A DNA stretch of 64,000 bases from Telluria aromaticivorans. Lineage in GTDB: Bacteria; Pseudomonadota; Gammaproteobacteria; Burkholderiales; Burkholderiaceae_D. A model generated the notes under the pieces. It did not search any database. It was not told where the DNA came from and saw nothing but the letters and a program-made list of their open reading frames with translations. Shown piece by piece: positions 48,036 to 59,150 of the stretch. Location: contig NZ_JABAIV010000006.1 of the NCBI RefSeq assembly GCF_013003915.1, positions 62,001 to 126,000 on the forward strand. Direction: 5' to 3'. Both the position numbers and the translations under genes were made by a program. The stretch's first letter is position 1. Every line of letters starts with the position of its first letter.

Positions 48036-50033
48036 TTATTCCTTTCTGGTGGCTGGGAGGCCGGCGACCGGGCCGGCGGCCTGGATGACCGGCGCGGCCG
48101 CCGCCTGGGCAGCAGGCTTCGCGGCCGGCTGTGCAGCCTTGGCGCCGGGCGGTAGGTCCTTGGGCTTGGGCGGCGCCGGGCGCTTGCCAAGCAGGTAGTA
48201 GTCGAGCGCCTTGCGCGCGATCGGCGCGGCGGAGGCGGCGCCGAAACCGGCGTTCTCCACCACCAGGGCGATCACGATGCGCGGGTTCTCGGCCGGCGCG
48301 AAGGCGACATACAGCGCGTTGTCGCGGTGGCGCTCGTCGATCGCGCTGGCATTGTATTTCTGCCCCTTCAGGCCGATCACCTGGGCGGTGCCGGTCTTGC
48401 CGCCCGAGATATAGCCGGCATTGGCAAAGGCGCGGTGGCCAGTGCCGTAGGATTCCTGGGTCACGCCCACCATCGTGCGCTTGATGAAATCGATGTTTTC
48501 CTGCTTGAGCGAGATGCGGCGGCTTTCCTTCGGCACCGTCAGGGTGCGCTGTTTGGTAGCGCCGTCCTCGATCATCTTCACCAGGTGCGGCTTCATCACC
48601 ACGCCATTGTTGGCGAGGTTGGCCACCGCATGCGCCAGCTGGATCATCGTGTAGTTGTTGAAGCCCTGCCCGATCGAAATCGAAATGGTATCGCCGCCCA
48701 CCCATTTCTGTGCCGCGCGGTTCTTGGCGAAGCGCTTGGCCTTCCATTCCTTGGACGGCAGCACGCCGGTCTTCTCGAAGTCCAGGTCGATCCCGGTCGG
48801 ATAGCCAAAGCCAAACTGGCCCATGAAGCTGGAGATCTTGTCGATACCCATCTCGTTGCCGAGCTGGTAGTAATAGGTGTCGCAGGATTCGACCACCGAC
48901 TTGTACATGTCGACGGTGCCGTGGCCGCCCGGCTTGTCATCGTTGAAGCGGTGGCCGCCGAGCATGAAGAAACCGGGGTCGCGGATCGCGTCGCTCGGCT
49001 TGCGGTGACCCAGTTCGAGCGCAGCTAGCGACATGAAGGGCTTGAAGGTGGAACCCGGTGGATAGGTGCCGGACAGCGGGCGGTTCATCAGTGGCTTGTC
49101 GAGCGAGGTATTGAGTTCGTTCCAGTTCTGGCTGTCGATGCCGTCCACGAACAGGTTCGGGTCGAAGCCCGGCCGCGAGACATAGGCCAGCACGTCGCCG
49201 GTGGCCGGCTCGATCGCCACCAGCGCGCCGCGCTGTTCGCCATAGGCTTCCTCGATGATCTTTTGCAGCTCGATGTCGATCGACAGGATCAGGTTGCTGC
49301 CCGGGACCGGCGCGGTGCGCGACAGCGTGCGGATGGCGCGCCCGCCGGCCGAGCGTTCGACCTGCTCGTAGCCGGTGGTGCCGTGCAAGTGGCTTTCGTA
49401 CTTCTTCTCGACGCCTTCCTTGCCGATATGCTCGGTGCCGTTGTAGTTGGCATCGAGTTCGTCTTCTTCGAGCTTGGCGGCTTCTTTCTGGTTGATGCGG
49501 CCGATGTAGCCGATCACGTGCGAGGCGGTTTCGCCCAGCGGATACTGGCGGAACAGGCGTGCCTGCACTTCGACGCCGGGGAAGCGGAAGCGCTGCGCGG
49601 TGAAGCGCGCCACTTCGTCGTCGGTCAGGCGGGTGCGGATCGGCACGCTGGCGAAGCTGCGCGATTCTTCCAGCAGGCGCTTGAAGCGGCGCCGGTCGCG
49701 CTGTTCGATGGACACCAGCTTGGACAGCTCGTCGATGGTCGACTCCAGGTTCGACTGCAGCTTGGAAGGCGTGATCTCGAGCGTGTAGGCCGAATAGTTG
49801 CGGGCCAGGACCACGCCGTTGCGGTCCACGATCAGGCCGCGGTTGGGCACGATCGGCACCAGCGCGATGCGGTTGTCTTCCGCCTGCAGCGCGAACTGGT
49901 CGTGGCGCAGCACCTGCAGCCAGACGAAACGCGCCACCAGCAGGCCGAAGCAGATGAAGACCAGGGCCACCAGCGCCGTCATGCGCGTGCGGAACAGGTG
50001 GATCTCGCGGTCGTTGTCCTTGAATTCGGTCAC
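48036..50033 (-). CDS. mrdA: Penicillin-binding protein 2
   Basis: 665 residues from a GTG (complement of 50031-50033). One N-terminal membrane segment (about 20-42), pedestal domain (PNRGLIVDRNGVVLARNYSAY), and transpeptidase with active Ser in PPGSTFKPF (SxxK), plus SxN and KTGTAQ motifs. The last ~45 residues are an Ala/Pro/Lys-rich tail. It crosslinks lateral-wall peptidoglycan with RodA. It lies 28 bp after mreD. Confidence 0.95.
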   Translation of the reverse strand: MTEFKDNDREIHLFRTRMTALVALVFICFGLLVARFVWLQVLRHDQFALQAEDNRIALVPIVPNRGLIVDRNGVVLARNYSAYTLEITPSKLQSNLESTIDELSKLVSIEQRDRRRFKRLLEESRSFASVPIRTRLTDDEVARFTAQRFRFPGVEVQARLFRQYPLGETASHVIGYIGRINQKEAAKLEEDELDANYNGTEHIGKEGVEKKYESHLHGTTGYEQVERSAGGRAIRTLSRTAPVPGSNLILSIDIELQKIIEEAYGEQRGALVAIEPATGDVLAYVSRPGFDPNLFVDGIDSQNWNELNTSLDKPLMNRPLSGTYPPGSTFKPFMSLAALELGHRKPSDAIRDPGFFMLGGHRFNDDKPGGHGTVDMYKSVVESCDTYYYQLGNEMGIDKISSFMGQFGFGYPTGIDLDFEKTGVLPSKEWKAKRFAKNRAAQKWVGGDTISISIGQGFNNYTMIQLAHAVANLANNGVVMKPHLVKMIEDGATKQRTLTVPKESRRISLKQENIDFIKRTMVGVTQESYGTGHRAFANAGYISGGKTGTAQVIGLKGQKYNASAIDERHRDNALYVAFAPAENPRIVIALVVENAGFGAASAAPIARKALDYYLLGKRPAPPKPKDLPPGAKAAQPAAKPAAQAAAAPVIQAAGPVAGLPATRKE

Positions 50034-50061
50034 AGCACTTGCTCGGATCGTGGAACGGGCA

Positions 50062-50580
50062 TCAGATCGGACGGGTATGGTCGCGGTCGACGGCGCGGCG
50101 CTGCGGCGCCAGCAGCAGCCAGGTAATCACCGGCCACAGGGCGACCGCAACGACGCTCTCGGCGAAATGCAGCAGGCCCGGGAAGCGGCCCGACGCGGTG
50201 AAATGCACGAAGGCCTGCACCGCCTGCGCCATCAGCAGCAGCGGGAACACGTGCATCGCCTGGGTCATCATGGGGAACCACAGCACGCGGCGGTGGATCA
50301 TGATGGCGAAGTAGGACAGCAGCGTATAGGCCAGCGCATTCTCGCCCAGCAGGCTGGCGTCGTGCACGTCCATCAGCAGGCCCATCATGAAAGCGACGCC
50401 GATCCCGACCCGGCGCGGCTGGTGGATGCTCCAGAAGACCAGCACCACGGCGACGAAGTCGGGCGCGCCGACCCAGCGGCCGAGCGGCAGCAGGTTGAGC
50501 ATGAAGGCGCAGACCAGGCTGAAGGTGATGAACAGCGGGCTGACGGGCAGCAGGATGTAATGCGGGCGATTACCGGCCAT
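50062..50580 (-). CDS. mreD: Rod-shape-determining protein MreD
   Basis: 172 residues from the ATG at 50578-50580, which shares one base with the mreC stop. Five to six membrane helices, with DFVAVVLVFWSIHQPRRVGIGVAFMMGLLMDV, typical of MreD. It is a membrane partner of MreC in the elongasome. Confidence 0.92.
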   Translation of the reverse strand: MAGNRPHYILLPVSPLFITFSLVCAFMLNLLPLGRWVGAPDFVAVVLVFWSIHQPRRVGIGVAFMMGLLMDVHDASLLGENALAYTLLSYFAIMIHRRVLWFPMMTQAMHVFPLLLMAQAVQAFVHFTASGRFPGLLHFAESVVAVALWPVITWLLLAPQRRAVDRDHTRPI

Positions 50581-51884
50581 TATCGGCCCTCCGTGGTGGC
50601 TGGGCGCGCCGGCGTGGCGACGGCGCCGGTGGTGGCAGGTGCGGTGGTCGCTGCGGTGCCCGGTGCTGGACGCAGCGTTGCTGGCGCGGTGGCTTGCGTC
50701 GCGCCGGGCGTGACAATGGCAGCCGGGTTTCGTGTCGCGGCAGGCTGCCCCGGCACGGTGGCGGGTACGGTGGTTGGAACGGTAGTTGGATTGACAGCCG
50801 TGCGTGGCGGCTGGATGGCCGTCGTGGCGCCCGGCGTGACACCCGGCGTTGCGCTTACCGCCGGCGCGGCTTGCGGGCCGACGCCACCCACGGCATTCGC
50901 CGGGCCGGCAGCGCCCTGCCCGGCCGGCAGGCCTTGCGGCGGCAGCGGCGATGGGGCCAGCGGTGGTGGTGGCACCGGCGCCATGTCCGGCAGCTTGCGG
51001 CGGGCCGTGGTGGCGGCGGTCTTTGCTTCGGCCTGCGGGCGCGGAGGTAGATTCGATTGCGACATGATGACCAGGAGCTGGCGCTGGCGGTCGATGCCGG
51101 CCAGCGGCTGGCACACCACGCGCCCGAAAGCGCCGGCGGCGACGTTCTCGACCTGCACCACCTTGGCAACCGCCAGGCCGGCCGGGTACATGCCGTCCAG
51201 GCCGGACGTGACCAGCACGTCGCCGACCTGGATGTCGGCATTGGCCACGACAAAGCGCAGGTCGAGCAGGCCGGAATGGCCGCGGCCGTAGGCGATGCTG
51301 CGCAGGCCGCTGCGCAGCACCTGCACCGGAATGGCCTGGTCCTTGTCGGTCAGCAGGGTGACTTCGGAGGTGAAGGGGAACACGCGCGTGACCTGGCCGA
51401 CCACGCCGGCATGATCGATCACAGGCAGCCCCTGCGTCACGCCGCTGCGCGAACCGCGGTCGAGCACCACGCGGCGGGTCGACGGGTCGCGTGCGTCGTA
51501 CAGGATCTCGGCCATCTGGGCCTGGAGCGGCAGGTGGGCGCGCGCATCCATCAGGCGGCGCAGGTGGGTGTTCTCGGCCATCTGGTACTGGGCCTGCTGC
51601 AGCACGCGCGCCTGCGCCAGCTGCTGGGTCTTAAGCTCGCGCACTTCTTTCTGGAGCGTGGAGAGCGACGAAAAATAACCGCCCATGTTGCCGAGCGCTT
51701 CGCGCGGCATCAGGGCGGCCATCTGCAGGGGATACAGGACGGTGGCGGCCACCTGGCGCACGGCGCCCAGGGTGTGGAAACGGGCATCGACCACGAGCAG
51801 CAGCACGGAAATGAGCGCGAAAACGATCACCTTCACCCGCGCGGGGGCGCCCTGTTTGAAAAGCGGCGGAGGACTGTATTGCAT
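50580..51884 (-). CDS. mreC: Rod-shape-determining protein MreC with long Pro/Ala/Thr tail
   Basis: 434 residues. A cytoplasmic N-terminus, membrane helix about 18-36, coiled coil about 65-110, then the beta-barrel MreC core (RRVVLDRGSRSGVTQGLPVIDHAGVVGQV, and IQVGDVLVTSGLDGMYPAGL). After about residue 290 comes a ~145-residue Pro/Ala/Thr-rich tail that E. coli MreC (367 residues) does not have. MreC scaffolds PBP2 and RodA in the periplasm. It lies 113 bp after mreB. Confidence 0.94.
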   Translation of the reverse strand: MQYSPPPLFKQGAPARVKVIVFALISVLLLVVDARFHTLGAVRQVAATVLYPLQMAALMPREALGNMGGYFSSLSTLQKEVRELKTQQLAQARVLQQAQYQMAENTHLRRLMDARAHLPLQAQMAEILYDARDPSTRRVVLDRGSRSGVTQGLPVIDHAGVVGQVTRVFPFTSEVTLLTDKDQAIPVQVLRSGLRSIAYGRGHSGLLDLRFVVANADIQVGDVLVTSGLDGMYPAGLAVAKVVQVENVAAGAFGRVVCQPLAGIDRQRQLLVIMSQSNLPPRPQAEAKTAATTARRKLPDMAPVPPPPLAPSPLPPQGLPAGQGAAGPANAVGGVGPQAAPAVSATPGVTPGATTAIQPPRTAVNPTTVPTTVPATVPGQPAATRNPAAIVTPGATQATAPATLRPAPGTAATTAPATTGAVATPARPATTEGR

Positions 51885-51997
51885 GTCCGGCTTGGCGTCC
51901 TGTCTAGTCGGCGCGGGCCGCGCATGTCACTGCGGGCAGACGCGCGCGGAGTCGGTCCGCACGCCCTGCCCGCAGTGTCATCGGCTGCGCCGCTGTT

Positions 51998-53409
<1,412 letters not shown>

Positions 53410-53709
53410 ATGTCCCTGACACTTTCAGACGTAAAACGCATCGCCAACCTGGCCCAGCTCGAGATGGACGAGGCCCACGCGGAGACCGCGCTGCTTGAGC
53501 TGAACGGCATCTTCGCCCTGGCCGAGCAGATGCAGGCAGTGGACACGACCGGTGTTGCGCCGCTGTCGCAGCCGCTGGCCGCCATCCTGGCGCTGCCGCT
53601 GCGCCTGCGCGACGACGTCGTGACCGAAGAGAACCGCCGCGACGATTACCAGGCGCCGGCGCCGAAAGCCCAGGACGGTTTGTACCTGGTGCCGAAGGTC
53701 ATCGAGTAA
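53410..53709 (+). CDS. gatC: Aspartyl/glutamyl-tRNA amidotransferase subunit C
   Basis: 99 residues from the ATG at 53410. [21 protein letters not shown] ... [16 protein letters not shown] ... [13 protein letters not shown] is typical of GatC, the small wrap-around subunit that holds GatA and GatB together. It leads gatCAB, 30 bp before gatA. Confidence 0.96.
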   Translation: MSLTLSDVKRIANLAQLEMDEAHAETALLELNGIFALAEQMQAVDTTGVAPLSQPLAAILALPLRLRDDVVTEENRRDDYQAPAPKAQDGLYLVPKVIE

Positions 53710-53739
53710 CCGAATCACGAATCCTGAACCGACACGCAC

Positions 53740-55215
53740 ATGCATAACAAGACCATCAAAGAGCTGTCCGCGCTCCTGCATTCGAAGCAGGTCTCCGCGA
53801 CCGAACTGACGCGCCACTACCTGGGCCGCATCGACGCCAACCAGTACAACGCCTTCCTGCACGTGGACCACGAGCGCTCGCTGGCGCAGGCCGCAGCAGC
53901 GGATGTCCGTCTGGCGGCCGGCAATGCCGGCCCGCTGACCGGCGTGCCGATCGCGCACAAGGATATCTTCGTGACCAAGGGCTGGCGCACGACTGCCGGT
54001 TCGAAGATGCTGGCCAATTATGAAAGCCCCTTCGACGCCACCGTGGTCGACCGCTTCGCGCAAGCCGGCATGGTCACGCTGGGCAAGGTCAACCTGGACG
54101 AATTCGCGATGGGCTCGGCCAACGAAAACTCGGCCTTCGGCGCGGTGAAGAACCCGTGGGACACGCTGGCGGTGCCGGGCGGCTCCTCGGGCGGCTCCGC
54201 CGCCGCGATCGCTGCGCGCCTGGCGCCAGCCGCCACCGCGACCGACACCGGCGGCTCGATCCGCCAGCCGGCCGCGTTCTGCGGCGTCACCGGCATCAAG
54301 CCGACCTATGGCCGCGTGTCGCGCTTCGGCATGATCGCGTTTGCCTCGTCGCTGGACCAGGGCGGCCCGATCGCCCAGACCGCCGAAGACTGCGCCCTGC
54401 TGCTCAACGAAATGATCGCTTTTGATGAGCGCGACTCCACCAGCCTGACGGTCGAGCAAGGCAACGTGGCGGAAGATTACACGCGTGACCTGAACCAGCC
54501 GTTGAACGGCCTGCGCATCGGCGTGCCGAAGGAATACTTCGGCGAAGGCCTGGCGTCGGACGTGGAAAGCGCCGTGCGCGCCGCGCTGGACGAATTCGTG
54601 AAGCTGGGCGCCTCGCTGGTCGAGATCTCGCTGCCGAAGACCGCGCTGTCGATCCCGACCTATTACATCATCGCCCCGGCCGAAGCATCAAGCAACCTGT
54701 CGCGCTTCGACGGCGTGCGCTACGGCCACCGCGCTGCCGAGTACAGGGATCTGCAAGACATGTACCGCAAAACCCGCGCCGAAGGCTTCGGGCGCGAGGT
54801 ACAGCGCCGCATCATGGTCGGCACCTATGTGCTGTGCCACGGCTACTACGACGCCTACTACGTGCAGGCGCAAAAGATCCGCCGTTTGATCGCCGACGAC
54901 TTCCAGGCCGCCTTCGCCGACAAGTGCGACGTGATCATGGGCCCGGTGGCGCCGACGGTAGCCTGGGACCTGGGCGCGAAAGCGAACGACCCGGTGGCGA
55001 ACTACCTGGCCGACATCTTCACGCTGTCGACCAGCCTGGCCGGTTTGCCCGGCATGTCGATCCCGGTCGGTTTCGGCCAGGGCGAGAAGAACGCCAAGCG
55101 CCCGGTCGGCCTGCAGATCATCGGTAACTACTTCAATGAGGCGAAGCTGCTGAACATCGCGCACCAGTACCAGCAGGTGACGGACTGGCATACCCGCACC
55201 CCGGACGGCATCTAA
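53740..55215 (+). CDS. gatA: Aspartyl/glutamyl-tRNA amidotransferase subunit A
   Basis: 491 residues. The amidase Ser-cisSer-Lys triad is visible as Lys74 (IAHKDIF), Ser149 (GGSSGGS) and Ser173 (DTGGSIRQP). It releases ammonia from glutamine to convert Glu-tRNA(Gln) or Asp-tRNA(Asn). A palindromic repeat lies between its stop and gatB. Confidence 0.97.
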   Translation: MHNKTIKELSALLHSKQVSATELTRHYLGRIDANQYNAFLHVDHERSLAQAAAADVRLAAGNAGPLTGVPIAHKDIFVTKGWRTTAGSKMLANYESPFDATVVDRFAQAGMVTLGKVNLDEFAMGSANENSAFGAVKNPWDTLAVPGGSSGGSAAAIAARLAPAATATDTGGSIRQPAAFCGVTGIKPTYGRVSRFGMIAFASSLDQGGPIAQTAEDCALLLNEMIAFDERDSTSLTVEQGNVAEDYTRDLNQPLNGLRIGVPKEYFGEGLASDVESAVRAALDEFVKLGASLVEISLPKTALSIPTYYIIAPAEASSNLSRFDGVRYGHRAAEYRDLQDMYRKTRAEGFGREVQRRIMVGTYVLCHGYYDAYYVQAQKIRRLIADDFQAAFADKCDVIMGPVAPTVAWDLGAKANDPVANYLADIFTLSTSLAGLPGMSIPVGFGQGEKNAKRPVGLQIIGNYFNEAKLLNIAHQYQQVTDWHTRTPDGI

Positions 55216-55230
55216 GCTCCGCCACGAACC

Positions 55231-55268
55231 CGTAGGGTGGGCAGGTCTTCCTGCCCACGCGTTCAACC
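55231..55268. repeat. CGTAGGGTGGGC palindromic element inside the gat operon
   Basis: CGTAGGGTGGGC, core AGG TCTT CCT, GCCCACGCGTTCAACC. It is a single full copy in the 112-bp gap between gatA and gatB, so it is transcribed within the operon. A hairpin here could affect transcript stability or the GatA:GatB ratio. Confidence 0.88.
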
Positions 55269-55327
55269 AGTGCCTGCCCAGAAGAACAGCAACACGAAGC
55301 AGCAGAGCGAACAGAAAAGAGAACATC

Positions 55328-56788
55328 ATGCAATGGGAAGTCGTCATCGGTCTTGAGAACCACGTGCAGCTCACGACCAACTCGAAAATCTTCAGCGGCA
55401 GCTCGATCCGTTTCGGCGCCGAGCCGAACACCCAGGCCAGCCCGGTCGACCTGGCGCTGCCGGGCGTGCTGCCGGTGCTGAACCGCGGCGCGGTCGAACG
55501 CGCGATCCGCTTCGGCCTGGCCGTGGGCGCAAAAATCGCGCCGCAGTCGGTCTTCGCGCGCAAGAACTACTTCTACCCCGACCTGCCGAAGGGCTACCAG
55601 ATCAGCCAGTTCGAAGATCCGGTGGTCCAGGGCGGCACGGTCAGCTTCGCCTACGAAAAAGACGGCAAGCTGGAAACCAAAACCGTCAACCTGACCCGCG
55701 CCCACCTCGAGGAAGACGCCGGCAAGTCCCTGCACGAAGACTATGCCGGCATGAGCGGCATCGACCTGAATCGCGCCGGCACGCCGCTGCTCGAGATCGT
55801 GTCCGAGCCCGAGATGCGCAGCGCGAACGAAGCGGTGGCCTATGCCAAGGCCCTGCACTCGCTGGTGATGTGGCTCGGCGTCTGCGACGGCAATATGCAG
55901 GAAGGCTCCTTCCGCTGCGACGTCAACGTCTCGGTGCGCCCGGTCGGCCAGAAAGAATTCGGCACCCGCTGCGAGATCAAGAACCTGAACTCCTTCCGCT
56001 TCATGGAAGAAGCGATCCACTACGAAGTGCGGCGCCAGATCGAGCTGATCGAAGACGGCGGCCGGGTGATCCAGGCCACCCGCCTGTGGGATCCGGACAA
56101 GAAGGAAACCCGCTCGATGCGCACCAAGGAAGACGCGCAGGACTACCGCTACTTCCCGGACCCGGACCTGCCGCCGCTGGTGATTGGCCAGGACTGGATC
56201 GACCGCATCCGGGCCGAGATGCCCGAACTGCCCGGCGCCCTGCGCGCGCGCTTCACTGGCGACTACGGCCTGCCGGAATACGACAGCCTGGTGCTGACCT
56301 CTTCCAAAGCGATGGCGACCTATTACGAAGCCGTGGTGCTAGCTGCCGGCAAGGAAAACGCCAAGGCAGCGGCCAACTGGCTGATGGGCGACGTGTCGTC
56401 GACCCTGAACCGCGCGGGCGTGGAAATCGACGCATCGCCGGTATCGAGCGCCCAGCTGGCGCTGCTGCTCAAGCGCATCGCCGACGGCACCATCTCGAAC
56501 AAGGCTGGCAAGGAAGTGTTCGCGGCGATGTGGGAAGCCGGATCGCCTGACGAGAACCTGGCCGACACCGTGATCGACCAGAAGGGCCTGAAGCAGATTT
56601 CCGATACCGGTGCGCTGGAAGGCATCGTCGACGAGGTGCTGGCGGCGAATGCCAAGTCGGTCGAGCAATACCGCGCCGGCAAGGAAGCGGCCATCAATGC
56701 GCTGATCGGGCAAGCGATGAAGGCTTCGAAGGGCAAGGCCAATCCGGCCCAGGTCACCGAACTGCTGAAGAAGAAGCTGGCCGGCTAA
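55328..56788 (+). CDS. gatB: Aspartyl/glutamyl-tRNA amidotransferase subunit B
   Basis: 486 residues. [34 protein letters not shown], the kinase-like core ([33 protein letters not shown]) and the helical YqeY-like C-terminal tRNA-binding part are complete. It binds and phosphorylates the mischarged tRNA before amidation. A strong terminator follows. Confidence 0.97.
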   Translation: MQWEVVIGLENHVQLTTNSKIFSGSSIRFGAEPNTQASPVDLALPGVLPVLNRGAVERAIRFGLAVGAKIAPQSVFARKNYFYPDLPKGYQISQFEDPVVQGGTVSFAYEKDGKLETKTVNLTRAHLEEDAGKSLHEDYAGMSGIDLNRAGTPLLEIVSEPEMRSANEAVAYAKALHSLVMWLGVCDGNMQEGSFRCDVNVSVRPVGQKEFGTRCEIKNLNSFRFMEEAIHYEVRRQIELIEDGGRVIQATRLWDPDKKETRSMRTKEDAQDYRYFPDPDLPPLVIGQDWIDRIRAEMPELPGALRARFTGDYGLPEYDSLVLTSSKAMATYYEAVVLAAGKENAKAAANWLMGDVSSTLNRAGVEIDASPVSSAQLALLLKRIADGTISNKAGKEVFAAMWEAGSPDENLADTVIDQKGLKQISDTGALEGIVDEVLAANAKSVEQYRAGKEAAINALIGQAMKASKGKANPAQVTELLKKKLAG

Positions 56789-56803
56789 GCCGTTCAGCCA
56801 ATG

Positions 56804-56833
56804 AAAAACCGGAGCCGCGGCTCCGGTTTTTTT
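56804..56833. terminator. Rho-independent terminator of gatCAB, bidirectional
   Basis: AAAAACCGGAGCC pairs with GGCTCCGGTTTTT, followed by extra T, 20 bp after gatB. The A-run on the other side lets it also serve the convergent lipoprotein genes. Confidence 0.9.
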
Positions 56834-56869
56834 ACGCCAGCATTGTCACGGGCGACAGCTGCCAGGGAA

Positions 56870-57409
56870 TCAGAGCGATAGCGCGCCGATACGCTGCAGG
56901 GCGATATCGATGTTCTTGCGGATAGCGCCGCCGATCGACATCTTCATGCGCTCGACGCCTGCGAACGCTTCGGTCGCACCGGTGGTGTGCTCGGTCTTGA
57001 CCGATTCCTGCCACACGACGGCGCCGGTATCGGCACGCTTCAGGGTCCAGCCCATTTCGACCTTCGAGGTCATCGAAAAGCCCATCGCCGGCGCATCCAC
57101 GTTGAACACTTGCGCGCCCAGCTGGTAGGCGCCGCCGTTGGCCTGGACGCCAGTGAAGGCCTTGGATGCTGCCACGGCATTGCTCACCGCAGCCTGCAGT
57201 TCGGCTGGCGTGATCAGCGAAGCGATGCCGGCATTGGTGGTCATGGTCGGGCTGGTGACGGTGACCGTATGCGGCTGCTGTTTCGCCGCCTGTACTGGGG
57301 CCGGGGTCATTTCCTGGTGGGTCATTTGCGATGCGCAACCGGTCAGGGTTGCCACGACGAATACGGCCGGGAGGATGGCGATGCGGCGGAAAGCGGATTG
57401 GATGCTCAT
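56870..57409 (-). CDS. Lipoprotein of unknown function
   Basis: 179 residues. Lipobox LTGC, acylated Cys25. The mature part has an Ala/Thr-rich N-terminus then a mixed alpha/beta domain (YQLGAQVFNVDAPAMGFSMTSKVEMGWTLKRADTGAVVWQESVKTEHTTG). The pattern 'mature domain describing substrate-like W-x-L / VVWQ' resembles periplasmic YajG- or CsgG-type lipoproteins only loosely. Paired with the next lipoprotein gene on the same strand, so they may share an operon and function. Confidence 0.72.
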   Translation of the reverse strand: MSIQSAFRRIAILPAVFVVATLTGCASQMTHQEMTPAPVQAAKQQPHTVTVTSPTMTTNAGIASLITPAELQAAVSNAVAASKAFTGVQANGGAYQLGAQVFNVDAPAMGFSMTSKVEMGWTLKRADTGAVVWQESVKTEHTTGATEAFAGVERMKMSIGGAIRKNIDIALQRIGALSL

Positions 57410-57442
57410 GGTGATTGTCTCAGGTGAGTTAAGAAAGGGAAA

Positions 57443-57895
57443 TCAGTTCTTTGGCGCTGCGAGGATATTCGTCACGACTTCATCGACCATGGCTTCCGGC
57501 GACTTGCGCGTCAGCGAGGTATGGAGCGAATTGCCGGTAGCGATAGGGAAATTCGTTTTCGGGTCGCGCACATTGATGGTCAGTTCCAGCATGTACATGG
57601 TGATGTCCCACATCCATTTATCGATATAGGTGACGGCGACATCGGTACCCGCAGGCACAGGCACGTCCGGGCCGGTCGTCACGGAATAGCCGCGGCTCTC
57701 GAGCTTGGTCTTGATGAGTTCATTGACCGCATTCTTGTCCTTGTCGTGCTTGACCACGTAGGCGGTCTTCATTTTCGACAGGTCTGTGCCCGGCGACAAG
57801 TTGGCGGTGGCACGGTTGACTGCGCAACCGGTCATCAGCGACATGGCGCCGATCAGGACAAAGATGGGCGCGATGCGCTTGATTGCTGAAAACAT
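57443..57895 (-). CDS. Second lipoprotein of unknown function
   Basis: 150 residues. Lipobox MTGC, acylated Cys24. The mature domain (YVVKHDKDKNAVNELIKTKLESRGYSVTTGPD ... DVAVTYIDKWMWDITMYMLELTINVRDPKT) resembles small periplasmic lipoproteins with a DUF4136-like or CsgG-like fold: two alpha/beta halves that bind an adjoining protein. It ends 33 bp before the start of the companion lipoprotein gene at 57409. Confidence 0.75.
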   Translation of the reverse strand: MFSAIKRIAPIFVLIGAMSLMTGCAVNRATANLSPGTDLSKMKTAYVVKHDKDKNAVNELIKTKLESRGYSVTTGPDVPVPAGTDVAVTYIDKWMWDITMYMLELTINVRDPKTNFPIATGNSLHTSLTRKSPEAMVDEVVTNILAAPKN

Positions 57896-58061
57896 GAGTG
57901 ACCCCTTCGTGTTGTTGGCTCGACGACCAATGAATTGTGTGTCGACGGAATATCGTCATTACACCGCCGGCGATTATATTCCTACGGCAACAATTCAGGT
58001 ATGCGGGGCACATATTCGACAAGCCGTGCGCAAATAAACAGGGACAGTGCCGAAACAAAGA

Positions 58062-58120
58062 GGGTCAGAGTCGAATTATTCGGCAACTTCGGAAAGTTTC
58101 CTGTAATTCGACTCTGACCC
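58062..58120. repeat. GGGTCAGAGTCGAATTA inverted-repeat element, copy 1
   Basis: Outer arms GGGTCAGAGTCGAATTA (58062-58078) and its perfect complement (58104-58120). Inside, AACTT (58085-58089) pairs with AAGTT (58094-58098), extended by two GC pairs past one mismatch. Confidence 0.9.
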
Positions 58121-58156
58121 CAATTGCCTGCCGGCCAATACGCCAAAAATAAAATA

Positions 58157-58215
58157 GGGTCAGAGTCGAATTAAAAGCAATTCTGGAAAATTGCTCAATA
58201 ATTCGACTCTGACCC
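58157..58215. repeat. GGGTCAGAGTCGAATTA inverted-repeat element, copy 2
   Basis: Identical 17-nt outer arms at 58157-58173 and 58199-58215; overall length 59 bp, the same as copy 1. The inner stem is a different sequence, AGCAATT (58176-58182) with AATTGCT (58189-58195). Confidence 0.9.
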
Positions 58216-58252
58216 TAATCCACCTATGGCTATTGCCTGAGGGATGGTGCGT

Positions 58253-58915
58253 TTAAACGCCGTAGCGGCTGCGGTAGGCGGCGACGGCTTCCTTGTGCTG
58301 GGACAGGCGCGGATCGGCTGTAGCGCCCGACAGGTAGCCGAACAGGTCGTCGAGGTTGGCGATCGAGATCACCGGGATGCCGAATTCCTGCGCCACCTGC
58401 TGCACCGCCGAATGCGCGGACAGCGCGCCGTCCTTGCCGGAGCGCTCCATGCGGTCGAGCGCGATCAGCACTGCCACCGGTTCGGCGCCGGCGGCGCGGA
58501 TCATGTCGACCGATTCGCGCACCGAGGTACCGGCCGAAATCACGTCGTCGACGATCACGACCTTGCCGGCCAATTTTGCGCCGACGATGGTGCCACCCTC
58601 GCCGTGGTCCTTGGCTTCCTTGCGGTTGTAGGCAAACGACGTGTTGCGGCCCTTGCCGGCCAGCGCCACCGACGTCGCGGAGGCCAGCGTGATGCCCTTG
58701 TAGGCCGGGCCAAACAGCATGTCGAATTCGACACCGGAGTCGAGCAGCGTCTGGGCGTAGAACTGGGCCAGCTGGCCCAGGGTGGCGCCGTCGTGGAACA
58801 GGCCGGCGTTGAAGAAATAGGGCGACAGGCGTCCCGCCTTGGTCGTGAATTCGCCGAACCTCAATACCTCGGCCTCGACCGAAAATGCAATAAACTCCTG
58901 GCGCAGATCGCTCAC
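58253..58915 (-). CDS. pyrE: Orotate phosphoribosyltransferase
   Basis: 220 residues from a GTG (complement of 58913-58915) with AGGAGA upstream. FTTKAGRLSPYFFNAGLF, GPAYKGITLA, and the PRPP loop VVIVDDVISAGTS identify OPRTase, which makes OMP from orotate in pyrimidine synthesis. The inverted-repeat elements lie 37 bp beyond its stop. It is divergent from the exonuclease gene. Confidence 0.95.
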   Translation of the reverse strand: MSDLRQEFIAFSVEAEVLRFGEFTTKAGRLSPYFFNAGLFHDGATLGQLAQFYAQTLLDSGVEFDMLFGPAYKGITLASATSVALAGKGRNTSFAYNRKEAKDHGEGGTIVGAKLAGKVVIVDDVISAGTSVRESVDMIRAAGAEPVAVLIALDRMERSGKDGALSAHSAVQQVAQEFGIPVISIANLDDLFGYLSGATADPRLSQHKEAVAAYRSRYGV

Positions 58916-59150
58916 GTGCTTCTCCTGAATGTCCGAAAGCGCATATTGTAAACCGCGCCCTCGCCTGCCTGCAGCAAGGGCATGGCAAACCCGGCGCCAT
59001 CCGGCCTGGCAAACCCGCTGCCGCGCCCCTGGAACATGCTGCCGGCAAGCCATTCCTGGCGGCGGCAAAACGCGCTACACTGTCGCGCTCAGTACCTTCC
59101 GACCACATCCAGCACGCCCCGCAGGCGGCCTTCATTTTCATTAAAGATCC

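Larger units (their letters stand above)
57896..58252. other. Gap with two inverted-repeat elements, between the lipoprotein genes and pyrE
   Basis: About 357 bp, noticeably AT-richer than its surroundings. It holds two GGGTCAGAGTCGAATTA elements (listed separately) and no supported gene. The left part (57896-58060) should contain the promoter of the lipoprotein pair. Confidence 0.7.
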
